In this document: positions 1-10,186 of the stretch, piece by piece
Position numbering within the stretch: the stretch's first letter is position 1
How the letters are laid out: every line of letters starts with the position of its first letter
NCBI GenBank assembly: GCA_902589725.1
Contig: CACITU010000006.1
Span: 1-64,000, forward strand
Reading direction: 5' to 3'
Source: an uncultured Pelagibacteraceae bacterium
GTDB lineage: Bacteria; Pseudomonadota; Alphaproteobacteria; Pelagibacterales; Pelagibacteraceae
Length of the DNA stretch: 64,000 nucleotides
Made by a program: the position numbers and the translations under genes
The notes under the pieces: generated by a model
Seen by the model: the letters and a program-made list of their open reading frames with translations, nothing else
Told to the model about the DNA's origin: nothing
Database searches by the model: none

Positions 1-700
1 TGTAAATTTTTGAACTATACTTATTCTTATTCAATTTTTTAGTTATTAGTTCATCCTCTTTTTTTACGTATGCAAAAGATCCTCTAATTTGAGATTTTAA
101 TAATTTAAATTTTGCATTTACATAATTCTCTAAACTTTTATGTCTTTCAATGTGGTCTGCAGTAATGTTTAAAATTATCACATTTTTTGATCTAAATAGT
201 CTGCTATAATCTAGCTGGTAAGAAGAAGCCTCTATTACAAAGATTGTTTTTTTTGTAATATTTTTTTCTGATAATGCTGGGTTACCAATATTCCCAATAA
301 GTCTTGAGTCTTTTTTTTGATCAATTAAAGCATCATGTAAAATTTTTGCAGTTGTAGATTTACCGTTAGTTCCAGTAATCGTAATACTTTCATTGTTATA
401 AAATGAAAACAATACATCAAGGTCGGTATGAATTTTTTTAAAATTTTTTTTTAAAAATTTTGATAATTTACAATTTGAGATATCAATTCCAGGACTAATA
501 ATAATTCTATCAAAATTTATTTTTTGAATTTGCTCTAGTTTAATAATTTTTTTTTTAAGTTTTAATTTAATTTTTTGATTGTCATCAAACAAATATACAT
601 CAGACTTGTTTTTTAAAAACTTATAAGATGAAATGCCACTCTTTCCTAAACCATAAATTAATATTTTTTTTCTTAAAAAAATATTATTAAATATTTTCAT
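1..700 (-). CDS. murD: UDP-N-acetylmuramoylalanine--D-glutamate ligase MurD (partial, C-terminus runs off window start)
   Basis: Manual minus-strand translation from ATG at 698-700: MKIFNNIFLRKKILIYGLGKSGISSYKFL...IIISPGI...ITITGTNGKSTTAKILHDA; Mur ligase ATP-binding motif GTNGKSTT; TAATG overlap with mraY stop. Absent from the ORF track because it is truncated. Confidence 0.93.
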   Translation of the reverse strand, partial: MKIFNNIFLRKKILIYGLGKSGISSYKFLKNKSDVYLFDDNQKIKLKLKKKIIKLEQIQKINFDRIIISPGIDISNCKLSKFLKKNFKKIHTDLDVLFSFYNNESITITGTNGKSTTAKILHDALIDQKKDSRLIGNIGNPALSEKNITKKTIFVIEASSYQLDYSRLFRSKNVIILNITADHIERHKSLENYVNAKFKLLKSQIRGSFAYVKKEDELITKKLNKNKYSSKIY

Positions 701-1785
701 TATCTTAATTTTAAGGTAGCTAAACCAATCATTGCTAGGATGATAGAGATAATCCAAAACCTAATTACAACTGTAGACTCTGGCCATCCCTTTTTCTCAA
801 AATGATGATGAATAGGCGCCATTCTAAAAATTCTTTTTCCAGTAAGTTTAAATGAAATCACCTGAACCATTACTGAAACTGCCTCTAGTACAAAAAGTCC
901 ACCAGTAATAGCTAAAACTATTTCATGCTTTGTGATAATTCCTACTGCACCTAAAGATCCTCCAAGAGATAATGAACCTGTATCACCCATAAAAATTTTA
1001 GCAGGTGGAGCATTGAACCACAAGAAACCTAGACAAGAGCCAATAATTGCCCCACAAAAAATTGCTACTTCACCTGTTCCTTCTATGTAGGGAATTTGTA
1101 AATAATTTGAAAATACAATGTTTCCAGTAACATAACTTATAAAAGCAAAACATGTTGCAACTAGTATTACAGGCACTGTTGCTAGACCATCTAATCCATC
1201 AGTAAGGTTAACAGCATTTGACGAACCAACAATTACAAATATTGCAAACGGTATAAAAAACCATCCAAGGTTTATGATCAAATTTTTAAAGAATGGAAAA
1301 TATAAATTATTTAAATCTTGATAATCATTAAAATAAACAAAAAAACTTACACCAATAATTGCTAGAATTATTTGTGAAGTTATTTTAAACTTTGAAGAAA
1401 TTCCTGATGAGTTGCTATATTTAATCTTCTTAAAGTCATCATATGCTCCCAATAAACCAAAAGTAACTGCTATGTAGACACAAAATAAAATATTAATATT
1501 TGATAAATCTGCCCAAAATATTACTGACACCAACAAGCCAAATAAAATTATTAAACCGCCCATTGTTGGTGTGCCAATTTTTTTAACTATATGATCTTCA
1601 GGCCCATCGTCCCGGATTGGATTTAAAATTTTTTGTTTTGAAAAAAATTTAATAAAAGGACCTCCAACAATCAGTACAATAACTAATGAAGTAAAAAAAG
1701 ATAAACCTGTTCTAAAAGTTAAATATTTAAATACATTTAAAAAACTAAAAGTATCAACGAAATTTAATAAAAATTGATAAAGCAT
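700..1785 (-). CDS. mraY: phospho-N-acetylmuramoyl-pentapeptide-transferase
   Basis: Polytopic membrane protein with GTPTMGGLIIL, NAVNLTDGLDGLA, FMGDTGSLSLGG and APIHHHFEKKGWPE motifs. Confidence 0.97.
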   Translation of the reverse strand: MLYQFLLNFVDTFSFLNVFKYLTFRTGLSFFTSLVIVLIVGGPFIKFFSKQKILNPIRDDGPEDHIVKKIGTPTMGGLIILFGLLVSVIFWADLSNINILFCVYIAVTFGLLGAYDDFKKIKYSNSSGISSKFKITSQIILAIIGVSFFVYFNDYQDLNNLYFPFFKNLIINLGWFFIPFAIFVIVGSSNAVNLTDGLDGLATVPVILVATCFAFISYVTGNIVFSNYLQIPYIEGTGEVAIFCGAIIGSCLGFLWFNAPPAKIFMGDTGSLSLGGSLGAVGIITKHEIVLAITGGLFVLEAVSVMVQVISFKLTGKRIFRMAPIHHHFEKKGWPESTVVIRFWIISIILAMIGLATLKLR

Positions 1786-4629
1786 TTAATGCAATCCTTT
1801 CAGATCTTTTACTATGTCGTTGAATCCTGTCGCAAGTGAGGCCTTAATCATTAAATAATCATTATTATTTAAATCTTTTCCTATCAATTCAATAATTTGA
1901 GATTTGTTTAATAAAATCCTACCTTTTTTGGCTTTTGAGATACCTGCAAATATTATAGATGCCATTTTACCTTTGACAAATACCTTATCTATCTTGGTTT
2001 GATTAATTATTGGAGCAATAGATTTATGAAGTTTTTTAGAATGACTACCCAGCTCTAACATGTCACCAATTAATAAATATTTATTTGATTTTTTGGATTT
2101 TATTTTATCAAAATTTTTTATTGCTGACTTTAATGATAGAGGATTTGAATTATAGCTTTGATCAATTAAATTAATTTTTTTATTATTAAATTTTATTACA
2201 GAATGATCCCCTCTTCCCCCTGGAATTTTGAAATTGAGAAAAATATTTTCATTTAGTTTAAATATATTTTTATAAATACTAATAACTGCTAAAGCAGCAA
2301 GTGTATTATATATATTGTTTTGAAAATCGTTTGATAATATAAAATTCTTTTTTTTATTATTTAAATCAATATTAATTTTAAATTTTTTTCCAAAAGTTTT
2401 TGTATTAATTAATTTAATATCTGCTTTCTGATTTTTAATACCAAAAGAAACTACATTAATTTTCTTTTCTTTGGTAATTTTTTTATGCAATCGAAAATGA
2501 CCATCATCTGCATTTAATACAACATAACCATAAGATTTTATGTTGTTAATAATTTCAGATTTTGCTAAAGCAATTTGCTTAATATTTTTAAAATTTTTAG
2601 CATGTGCATAATTTATATTTGTTATTACTCCAACATCTGGTTCTATTATTTTTGATAAATAATCAATTTCACCTTTTTTATCCATTCCAACTTCTAAAAT
2701 TCCAAATTCATCATTTTGTTTTAAATTAAAAAGACTTAAAGGAACTCCAAATTTATTGTTATAAGATTTTGGAGAAATACTTACTTTTGAAATTTTACCT
2801 AATACATTGCCCAGCAATTCTTTAAGTGTTGTTTTTCCACAACTACCTGTAATAGCTATAATATTTGTATCAATACTTTTTCTAAAAGTTTTCGAAATAT
2901 CTGTTAGAAATTTTAAAGTATTTTTTACTTTAATCTGACGACTTTTATTTATGTTACTTTGGATTTTGTTTACTACAGCTAAAGATGCTTTTTTATTGAA
3001 TGATTGTGCAACATATTTATTACCATCATTTTTTTTTCCTCTAATAGCAAAAAAAATATCGTTTTTAGTAACTTCTTGAGAATTAATTCTTGCCGTTTTT
3101 AAAGATGTGGAGGGGGATAATTTTTTAATTTTAACTGTCTCTTTAAGCACATTTAATTTTAAATTATTTGATAAATTATTATTTTTATTCTTAATAGCAT
3201 TTAGAATTACTTTTCTATCTGAAAATAAAATTTTCTTATTTCCAATATCTTGCGTTTTCTCATGTCCTTTTCCGGCCACTAACAAAATATCACCTGAATT
3301 CAAGTTATGAATAGCTTGTTTTATTGCTATTGCTCTATTAGAAATTTCAGTAATTCTTTTTTTTTTAATCCCTTTTTTTATATCCCTTCTTATTTTTTGA
3401 GGATTTTCAAATCTAGGGTTATCATTTGTAAGAATGATGCTATCTGCAAAATCACTAGCTATTTTACCCATTTTTGATCTTTTATTTTGATCTCTATTTC
3501 CGCCACAACCGAATAGCACAGTGATTGTTTTATTAGGAAATTGTTCTCTAAGATTTAAAAGACAAGTTTTTAGAGCATCAGGTGTATGAGCATAGTCAAG
3601 AATTACTTTTGATTGATTTTTAATTTTACCAATTTTTTCGAACCTTCCCTCAACTGGTTTTAATTTTGGGATTGTATTTAAAATTTTATCTAAACTAATA
3701 CCGCTATATTTTGCAGCAATTATTGCCATTAAAACATTTTTTAATTGTATTTTTCCAATTAAATTTAAATTTATATCCCTTATTGAGCTATTTAATTTAA
3801 ATCTAAGAAATTGACCCTCTCCTTTAAAATTATGAGATAAAAGTTTAAGATTATTTTTCTCATCATTAAGTGTATGCAATTTTAATTTCTTATTAATAGC
3901 GATTTTTTTTATGTTTTTAAACTCAGGTATTAATTTATCTGTAATTACATTTCCTTTTCTTGAGATTAGGTTTTCAAATAAATAAAGTTTTGCATTTAAA
4001 TAGTTTTTTAAATTTTTATGGTAATCAAGATGATCCTGGGATAGATTAGTAAATATACCTGAATTAAACTTTAAACCATCTAATCTATTTTGCTTTAAAC
4101 CATGGCTTGAAGCTTCCATAATTACATATTCTATTTTTTGTTCTTTTAACTTACTTAATATTTTAGCTAATTTGATTGGATCTATTGTGGTATTAGATAA
4201 ATTCAAATTAATACTTTTTGATTTAACACCTAATGTACCAATTGAGGCACCTTTTTTATTATTTAATTTTAATATCTGATAATAAAAATCTGCAACTGAT
4301 GATTTTCCGTTTGTGCCGGTAACTGCAATTAAATTTTTTGGTTTTTTATTATAAATTTTAAAAGCTGTTTCAGATAATAATTTTCTTACATTATTTGTAT
4401 GGATATACAAAATTCCATTTTGGAATGGTTTTTTTTTCGTTTCGCTTACAATAATTTTAGATCCTTTTTTAATTGCTTTAGGTATAAATTTATTACCATC
4501 AATACTATTTCCTTTGATTGCAAAAAAAATATTATTTTTTTTAATACCCTTTGTGTTAAATGAAATTCCTGAAAAAGAAAAATTTTTATAATTTTTATTT
4601 ATTTTATGAAAGTAGTTTCCTAGAAGCAT
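1786..4629 (-). CDS. Bifunctional MurE-MurF fusion (meso-DAP-adding and D-Ala-D-Ala-adding ligases)
   Basis: 947 aa; N-half has TGTNGKSSVADFYYQ, DYAHTPDAL, DNPR (meso-DAP motif); C-half has ITGSCGKTTLKELL, DQSYNSNPLSLKSAIK, LLIGDMLELG. Single uninterrupted frame. Confidence 0.95.
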   Translation of the reverse strand: MLLGNYFHKINKNYKNFSFSGISFNTKGIKKNNIFFAIKGNSIDGNKFIPKAIKKGSKIIVSETKKKPFQNGILYIHTNNVRKLLSETAFKIYNKKPKNLIAVTGTNGKSSVADFYYQILKLNNKKGASIGTLGVKSKSINLNLSNTTIDPIKLAKILSKLKEQKIEYVIMEASSHGLKQNRLDGLKFNSGIFTNLSQDHLDYHKNLKNYLNAKLYLFENLISRKGNVITDKLIPEFKNIKKIAINKKLKLHTLNDEKNNLKLLSHNFKGEGQFLRFKLNSSIRDINLNLIGKIQLKNVLMAIIAAKYSGISLDKILNTIPKLKPVEGRFEKIGKIKNQSKVILDYAHTPDALKTCLLNLREQFPNKTITVLFGCGGNRDQNKRSKMGKIASDFADSIILTNDNPRFENPQKIRRDIKKGIKKKRITEISNRAIAIKQAIHNLNSGDILLVAGKGHEKTQDIGNKKILFSDRKVILNAIKNKNNNLSNNLKLNVLKETVKIKKLSPSTSLKTARINSQEVTKNDIFFAIRGKKNDGNKYVAQSFNKKASLAVVNKIQSNINKSRQIKVKNTLKFLTDISKTFRKSIDTNIIAITGSCGKTTLKELLGNVLGKISKVSISPKSYNNKFGVPLSLFNLKQNDEFGILEVGMDKKGEIDYLSKIIEPDVGVITNINYAHAKNFKNIKQIALAKSEIINNIKSYGYVVLNADDGHFRLHKKITKEKKINVVSFGIKNQKADIKLINTKTFGKKFKINIDLNNKKKNFILSNDFQNNIYNTLAALAVISIYKNIFKLNENIFLNFKIPGGRGDHSVIKFNNKKINLIDQSYNSNPLSLKSAIKNFDKIKSKKSNKYLLIGDMLELGSHSKKLHKSIAPIINQTKIDKVFVKGKMASIIFAGISKAKKGRILLNKSQIIELIGKDLNNNDYLMIKASLATGFNDIVKDLKGLH

Positions 4630-4631
4630 AA

Positions 4632-6323
4632 TTAATTAACCTCTATATATTTTGTGGCTAAAATAGGCCCGATTTTATCTATGACTTTTCCTGCTACCTC
4701 TACTGAAGTCCAGCCAGCTGTATTATAAAGTGTACCCTTCCAACCTCCTTTTCGGTGTCTATACTTATAATAATAATCTTTAGATTTTTTTGGAGTATCT
4801 AGCATTACAACAAAAACAAATTGTGGATTTGATGTGGGAAAAATGGAGGCAAAAGTATTTATTTTTGCCTCAGAATATGCTCCTCCTTCAGGTTGATCAG
4901 CGGTTCCTGTTTTTCCACCAATTTCATAATTCTGAACATCTGCAAATTTAGCTGTCCCTTCCTCAGTATTTACAATTTTTCTTAAAGCGCTAACAACTTG
5001 TTCTGAAATACCTTTGTTTAATATTCTTTTATTTTTTTTATTAAAATTATTTTTTTTATAAATTAATGTTGGCTTAATTTCATAACCACCATTTGATAAA
5101 ACAGAATAACCTTTTGCTAATTGAAGAATTGTAGTAGCTATTCCATGTCCAAAAGAAGCTGTAGCTAATCTGCATTTTCCAAAATCATAATTTTTTTGAG
5201 GAGCAACTTCTTCAATATCAAAATCAATATCACTTAACACGCCAACTTTTTCTAAAAATAATTTAAATTTTTCTGAACCAACCTTTTGGGCAATTTTTAC
5301 TGATCCTATATTTCCAGATCTAATTAAAATTTGCTCTGCAGATAAATCTGATGGTATTTCATTGTCGTACTCACCTATTCTGTATTTGTCGCATTTAATT
5401 GATTTGGGTAAATCTAAAAATTCAGTCTCTGGTTTAATTACCTTTTCATTTAAAGCGCTAGCAAAAGTAAATGCTTTAAATACAGACCCAAGTTCATATG
5501 TTCCTTTAGTTACCCTGTTAATATAATTCACATCTGTAATGTTTTGTCTTTCATTTGGATTAAAATCTGGCAAAGAAACTAATGATAAAATATTGCCATT
5601 ATTAACATTCATTAAAATGGCTGCACTACCTTTGCTTTTAAAAATTTCCTGATATTTAATTAATTCTTTTCTAATTAAAAATTGAATATCTTTATCTAAG
5701 GTAAGTTTAATTGACTCTTTTGATTTTCTAAGTTCATCATTTAAAGATTTTTCTAATCCAGAAATACCATTATTATCATCATCTATCTGACCTAAAACAT
5801 GACTAAAAAGATTTTTTTGTGGATACATTCTTAAAACTCTTTCTTCTGGAACTAAAGATTTGTCCCCTAATTTCATTATTTTTTCATAATTTTCTTCTGA
5901 AATTTTCTTCTCTAAATAAAAAAATTTCTTAGTTTTTATTTTTTTTTTAATTTCATCAAAATTTTTATCAGGAAAAATAATATTTAAACTTAGAAGTAAT
6001 TTTTTTTCATTAATTATATCTGAGGTTTTTAAACCAATATCAATCGATTTAACTGTCTTAGCTAAATAATTTCCATTAATATCTATGATGTCTGCTCGAT
6101 AAAGCTGATTTTTAGATCCAGGAAGATTATTGATGTTTTCTAATTTACTTTTTCGTGAACCTAAGTGAACTAGGTGTATTGTGTAAATTAAATATATGAT
6201 AAAAAAAACAAAGAAAATAAAAGCTACACGATTAAATTGAATATTTAATCCATTCTCTTTTTTCTTAAATGTAAAATCACTTTTGTAGTCCTCTATAGTT
6301 AATTTTGATTTATTATCAGCCAT
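4632..6323 (-). CDS. ftsI: Peptidoglycan D,D-transpeptidase FtsI (PBP3)
   Basis: N-terminal TM, SVFK (SxxK), SGN (SxN), KTGTADQ (KTG) transpeptidase motifs; dcw context. Confidence 0.95.
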   Translation of the reverse strand: MADNKSKLTIEDYKSDFTFKKKENGLNIQFNRVAFIFFVFFIIYLIYTIHLVHLGSRKSKLENINNLPGSKNQLYRADIIDINGNYLAKTVKSIDIGLKTSDIINEKKLLLSLNIIFPDKNFDEIKKKIKTKKFFYLEKKISEENYEKIMKLGDKSLVPEERVLRMYPQKNLFSHVLGQIDDDNNGISGLEKSLNDELRKSKESIKLTLDKDIQFLIRKELIKYQEIFKSKGSAAILMNVNNGNILSLVSLPDFNPNERQNITDVNYINRVTKGTYELGSVFKAFTFASALNEKVIKPETEFLDLPKSIKCDKYRIGEYDNEIPSDLSAEQILIRSGNIGSVKIAQKVGSEKFKLFLEKVGVLSDIDFDIEEVAPQKNYDFGKCRLATASFGHGIATTILQLAKGYSVLSNGGYEIKPTLIYKKNNFNKKNKRILNKGISEQVVSALRKIVNTEEGTAKFADVQNYEIGGKTGTADQPEGGAYSEAKINTFASIFPTSNPQFVFVVMLDTPKKSKDYYYKYRHRKGGWKGTLYNTAGWTSVEVAGKVIDKIGPILATKYIEVN

Positions 6324-6628
6324 TATTCTTTAATAATTTTAAAATTTTTGATTTTATTTACATCATTTGAAGTATTGTAAACTCTTATGTCGTTTATATT
6401 TTTTTGGATTAATTCATCCTCAAAATACTGAGACTGAAATTCAAGTAATCTTTCTGAGGAACTTAAATAATCATACTCTAAGGATACATTCCCAAATTCA
6501 GAATTTAAAACTCTAATATTCTCTTTTACTGCAAATATTTCATCTTCAATTTGTTTAGTCGTATTTTTTATTATTGCAGTTGATAGAACTAAAAAAAAAA
6601 CCACTAGAGCTAAAACAAACTTTTTCAC
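6323..6628 (-). CDS. ftsL: Cell division protein FtsL-like
   Basis: Small N-terminal TM plus coiled-coil protein between rsmH and ftsI. Confidence 0.75.
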   Translation of the reverse strand: MKKFVLALVVFFLVLSTAIIKNTTKQIEDEIFAVKENIRVLNSEFGNVSLEYDYLSSSERLLEFQSQYFEDELIQKNINDIRVYNTSNDVNKIKNFKIIKE

Positions 6629-7635
6629 AGTTTGTCTCCGTAATTTTCAATTTCAATGTAATTTCTGAATTGCTTCTCTATATCGGTATCAAAATTATAA
6701 AAATCAGTTTTTTTTATTGCATATCTAAATTTAGCAGATCTAGATGGTGGGTTTTCGCTTACTTCTTCTTCTGAGGGAGTTATTGGTTTTTTTTGAATTA
6801 AATTAAATAATGTATCTGCTTGTTTTACAACAGGGCTATATCGTGAAATACTTTTGTTTTCAGAGAGACTTTTAAAAAAATATTTGACTATTTTATCCTC
6901 TAAAGAATGAAATGTAACTACGCCTAAAACACCCCCTTTTTTTAAAACTTTAGTGGCATTTATAAGACCATAAATTAATTCACTTATTTCTTTATTTACA
7001 AATATTCTAAGTGCCTGAAAAACTTTGGTCGCATTATGAACTTTAAAATTTTTTCTTTTTTTTGATTTATCAATAATTTCAACTAAAGATTTAGTATCAA
7101 TTCGATTTTTAGATCTTTCTTTTATGATATTTCGTGCAATAAATTTTGCCTCTTTTTCATCTCCAAAAAATTTAAAAATTTTTTCTAATTCCTTTTCGTC
7201 AAGTTTATTGATCACATCTTCTGCAGAATAACTATTTAATCCTAGCTGCATATTTAATTTACCTGTATTATCGAATGATAATCCTTTTTGTGAGTCTTTT
7301 ATTTGAGTGTAGGAATAACCAAGATCAAAAATTACTCCTCTTATGTTTTCGTTTTTAAGTTTTAAATTACTTAATTGACTAAATTTAATATTTTTAAATA
7401 TAAATCTATCCTCAAAATTTTCTTTTAATTGATTAGCAATTTTTTCACTCTCTTTATCTCTATCAAGAGCAATTACATTTGTATTTTCAAAATCTAGAAT
7501 CTTTTTGGAATACCCGCCTTCACCAAATGTACAATCAATAAATGTGCCACCATGTTGAGGGGAAATAACGCTAATAATTTCTTTTAGCAGTACCGGATAA
7601 TGCTTTAGCATTTTCGGTACTATGGTGGCGTCCAT
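6625..7635 (-). CDS. rsmH: 16S rRNA (cytosine1402-N4)-methyltransferase RsmH
   Basis: [46 protein letters not shown] motifs. Start may be M9 (MLKHYPVLL). Confidence 0.96.
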   Translation of the reverse strand: MDATIVPKMLKHYPVLLKEIISVISPQHGGTFIDCTFGEGGYSKKILDFENTNVIALDRDKESEKIANQLKENFEDRFIFKNIKFSQLSNLKLKNENIRGVIFDLGYSYTQIKDSQKGLSFDNTGKLNMQLGLNSYSAEDVINKLDEKELEKIFKFFGDEKEAKFIARNIIKERSKNRIDTKSLVEIIDKSKKRKNFKVHNATKVFQALRIFVNKEISELIYGLINATKVLKKGGVLGVVTFHSLEDKIVKYFFKSLSENKSISRYSPVVKQADTLFNLIQKKPITPSEEEVSENPPSRSAKFRYAIKKTDFYNFDTDIEKQFRNYIEIENYGDKL

Positions 7636-7653
7636 TTATTTCTTGGAAGACCA

Positions 7654-9138
7654 TTAATTTTTTTGTCTTCTTAAGAATGCCGGTATCTCAAGATCATCTT
7701 CTTCTTCCTCATTATCAGAAGATAAAAGTTCATCTGAACTTGAGGTTTCTGTTTCTGAACTGAATAAATCTGGCGCATCAGAATCAACTCCAAATTCTTT
7801 AAGATCATTAGAAACCTCTTCTTCAACATTATTCTCTTGTGTTTCTTCATGATTGGTTTCCAAAGCCTCTTGTGCAAACGATTTTTCCATTTCATTAACT
7901 GAATTATCCTCAACTATACTTTCACTTTCCATGTTAGTATTTTGAACAACTTTTTCATTCATCATTTGATTATGAGAACTTTCATTTTGTTGTTCTTGGA
8001 TAATCTCATTTTCAAGTTTCAAAGCATTGGCACCATGTGTAATGGGGTTTGATGCTGTTGTGTTGGAAAAATTAAAAGATTGAGATGATCCCATATTTGA
8101 AAAATCAGAATAACCAGGATTGCGGTTTTGAATTCTATGAACCATATTCACTACTGATTTTGACTCAGGTTGTTGTCCATCTAATGATGTTGCAACAATT
8201 GAAACTCTCATTTTTCCATCTAGCTCAGTATCAGTGATTGCACCAATAATTAACTCTGCTTCAGGATCAACTTCAGCTCTAACTTTATTTACAGCCTCAT
8301 CAACTTCAAAAAGTTTAAGATCTTTACCACCAGTAATATTTACCAATAAACCTTTTGCACCTTTTAAAGTATAGTCATCTATTAACGGATTACTAATTGC
8401 CATCTCTGCTGCTTTTAAAGCTCTACCTTCTCCTTCGGCTTCTCCAGTTCCCATCATTGCTTTACCCATTGCTGCCATTACAGTTTCAACATCAGCAAAA
8501 TCTAAGTTAATTAAACCGGGTCTGACCATTAAATCTGTTATACTTTGTACACCATGCATTAAAACATTATTTGAGAGGTTAAAGGATTCTTCAAAAGTAG
8601 TCTGCTCATTAGCTATTTTAAATAGGTTTTGGTTAGGTATAACAATTATTGTATCAACATGTTTTCTTAGCTCTTCCAAACCCTGTTGCGCTCTTCTCAT
8701 TCTAGAGGGGCCTTCATATAAAAATGGAAGAGTCACAACGCCTACAGTTAAGATATTTAATTCTTTAGCAGCTCTTGCGATGACATGAGCAGCACCAGTG
8801 CCCGTTCCACCACCCATACCAGCTGCAATAAAAACCATATTCGCACCTTGAAGTGTATTTACAATTTCGTTCAAAGACTCATCAGCTGCTGCTTGACCAA
8901 TATCAAGTTTTGCACCAGCTCCTAAACCTTTTGTTAAATTTAAACCTATTTGAATTCTTGTTTTTGCTTTACTTAACTTTAAATCTTGAGCATCTGTATT
9001 GACTGCAATAAATTCTACTCCTTGCATATTATTTTCTATCATTTCATTGATTGCATTTCCGCCTGCTCCACCAACTCCTAGTACAAGTAGTCGTGGCTGT
9101 AACTCTTTTATTTCTGGTGCTTTAAAGTTAATTGTCAT
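7654..9138 (-). CDS. ftsZ: Cell division protein FtsZ
   Basis: [23 protein letters not shown] tubulin signature, acidic linker and C-terminal [11 protein letters not shown] tail. Confidence 0.98.
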   Translation of the reverse strand: MTINFKAPEIKELQPRLLVLGVGGAGGNAINEMIENNMQGVEFIAVNTDAQDLKLSKAKTRIQIGLNLTKGLGAGAKLDIGQAAADESLNEIVNTLQGANMVFIAAGMGGGTGTGAAHVIARAAKELNILTVGVVTLPFLYEGPSRMRRAQQGLEELRKHVDTIIVIPNQNLFKIANEQTTFEESFNLSNNVLMHGVQSITDLMVRPGLINLDFADVETVMAAMGKAMMGTGEAEGEGRALKAAEMAISNPLIDDYTLKGAKGLLVNITGGKDLKLFEVDEAVNKVRAEVDPEAELIIGAITDTELDGKMRVSIVATSLDGQQPESKSVVNMVHRIQNRNPGYSDFSNMGSSQSFNFSNTTASNPITHGANALKLENEIIQEQQNESSHNQMMNEKVVQNTNMESESIVEDNSVNEMEKSFAQEALETNHEETQENNVEEEVSNDLKEFGVDSDAPDLFSSETETSSSDELLSSDNEEEEDDLEIPAFLRRQKN

Positions 9139-9139
9139 C

Positions 9140-9607
9140 TTATTTCCCCTCTAAGTTGTTTAAGTGTTTTTCCCATTTAAGACTTGCTCGATTTAAATTT
9201 GCTTTTTTTCTTGCTAATGTCCTAAATTTTTCAAATGCTGTTGGCTCCCAAATTTGGAATGTTTGACCTTGACCAACAAACAACATGCTATTTTTTATTT
9301 TTGCATGTTTTAATAATTTTGATGTCAGAGAAATTCTACCTTCACTATCAAATTGTAAGTTTATACTTTCTGCTAATATTGATGTAGCAAAATAGTCTCT
9401 CTTTTCCTCAAAAGGATTTAAAGAGTCTATTGCTGAAGAAATTTTTTCAATTCTGTCTTGAGAACATGCTTCTATTGAGGAATTATTAAAAGATGGATAA
9501 CAAATAACACCGTTGTAACCTAAATTTGACAAATGCGACCTGAAATTAGCAGGCACAGATACTCTCCCTTTTTTGTCTAATTTGTTTTCGTATATTGATA
9601 AAAACAT
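9140..9607 (-). CDS. mraZ: Transcriptional regulator MraZ
   Basis: [16 protein letters not shown] and [19 protein letters not shown] tandem AbrB-like motifs; first gene of the dcw cluster. Confidence 0.95.
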   Translation of the reverse strand: MFLSIYENKLDKKGRVSVPANFRSHLSNLGYNGVICYPSFNNSSIEACSQDRIEKISSAIDSLNPFEEKRDYFATSILAESINLQFDSEGRISLTSKLLKHAKIKNSMLFVGQGQTFQIWEPTAFEKFRTLARKKANLNRASLKWEKHLNNLEGK

Positions 9608-9637
9608 AATACATAAATTCCTTTATCCCACTTATAT

Positions 9638-9662
9638 GGGAATTTATGGGATATTATGGGTT
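9638..9662 (+). promoter_or_regulatory. Putative MraZ box: three TGGGN repeats with 5-bp spacers
   Basis: TGGGA-atTTA-TGGGA-TATTA-TGGGT read directly at 9638-9642, 9648-9652, 9658-9662; an additional inverted copy (TCCCA) at 9627-9631. Confidence 0.8.
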
Positions 9663-9680
9663 TTATTACTAGACGTCAAT
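9652..9680 (-). promoter_or_regulatory. Predicted sigma70 promoter of mraZ/dcw operon
   Basis: Minus strand TTGACG (9680-9675), 17-bp spacer, TAATAT (9657-9652). Confidence 0.7.
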
Positions 9681-9784
9681 ACCTATTATTTTGGTACTAT
9701 TATCGTTTAGTAACAAAAAAAATAGACACTGATACTAAAAAAATGAGAACAAACTAAGAAAGCTATATTGATATTTTGATCTGA

Positions 9785-10148
9785 AGGGCCAGATAAACTA
9801 TAAGCCGGGTTTTGTCATTTAAACCTATCATTTGTCTAGACTTAAGATCACTCTTAAGCTCAAGCAACTAACCCTGATGACTAGCCAAGGACGGCTTTTA
9901 GTTTTTCAACAATGTCATCTCTACTTAGTCTTGCTCCCAGTGGGGTTTTCCAGCGTTCATTGTTACCAATAGAACCGGTGCGCTCTTACCACACCTTTTC
10001 ACCCTTGCCATGTTATGGCGGTTTATTTTCTGTGGCACTGTCCCTAGGGTTTCCCCCGCCAGGTATTACCTGGCACTGTGTCCTTGTAGAGCCCGGACTT
10101 TCCTCTTTAAATATTAAAATATTAAAGCGATAAGTCGTTTATCTGGCA
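9785..10148 (-). ncRNA. rnpB: RNase P RNA (bacterial type)
   Basis: Minus strand contains GAGGAAAGTCCGGGCTC, CAGTGCCACAGAAAA, GGTAAGAGCGCACCGG, AAACCCGGCTTATAG; 5' CCAGATAAAC and 3' GTTTATCTGG form P1. Confidence 0.96.
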
Positions 10149-10153
10149 AGATT

Positions 10154-10181
10154 AATTTATTCTTAAAAATTAAAAGTTCAA
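10154..10181 (-). promoter_or_regulatory. Possible rnpB promoter
   Basis: Minus strand TTGAAC, 16-bp spacer, TAAATT, placing the start close to the P1 5' end (~10148). Confidence 0.4.
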
Positions 10182-10186
10182 GGGGT

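Noticed and set aside
3107-3310. Antisense ORF inside murE::murF, and similar antisense ORFs in carB, uvrB, prs, cca, rpoD and smc
   Set aside because: No recognisable motifs; AT-rich shadow ORFs opposite conserved coding sequence.
7671-7913. 80-aa ORF ([17 protein letters not shown]...)
   Set aside because: Alternate frame of the low-complexity acidic linker of ftsZ.
9912-10133. 73-aa plus-strand ORF
   Set aside because: Lies antisense within RNase P RNA; sequence is explained by the ncRNA.
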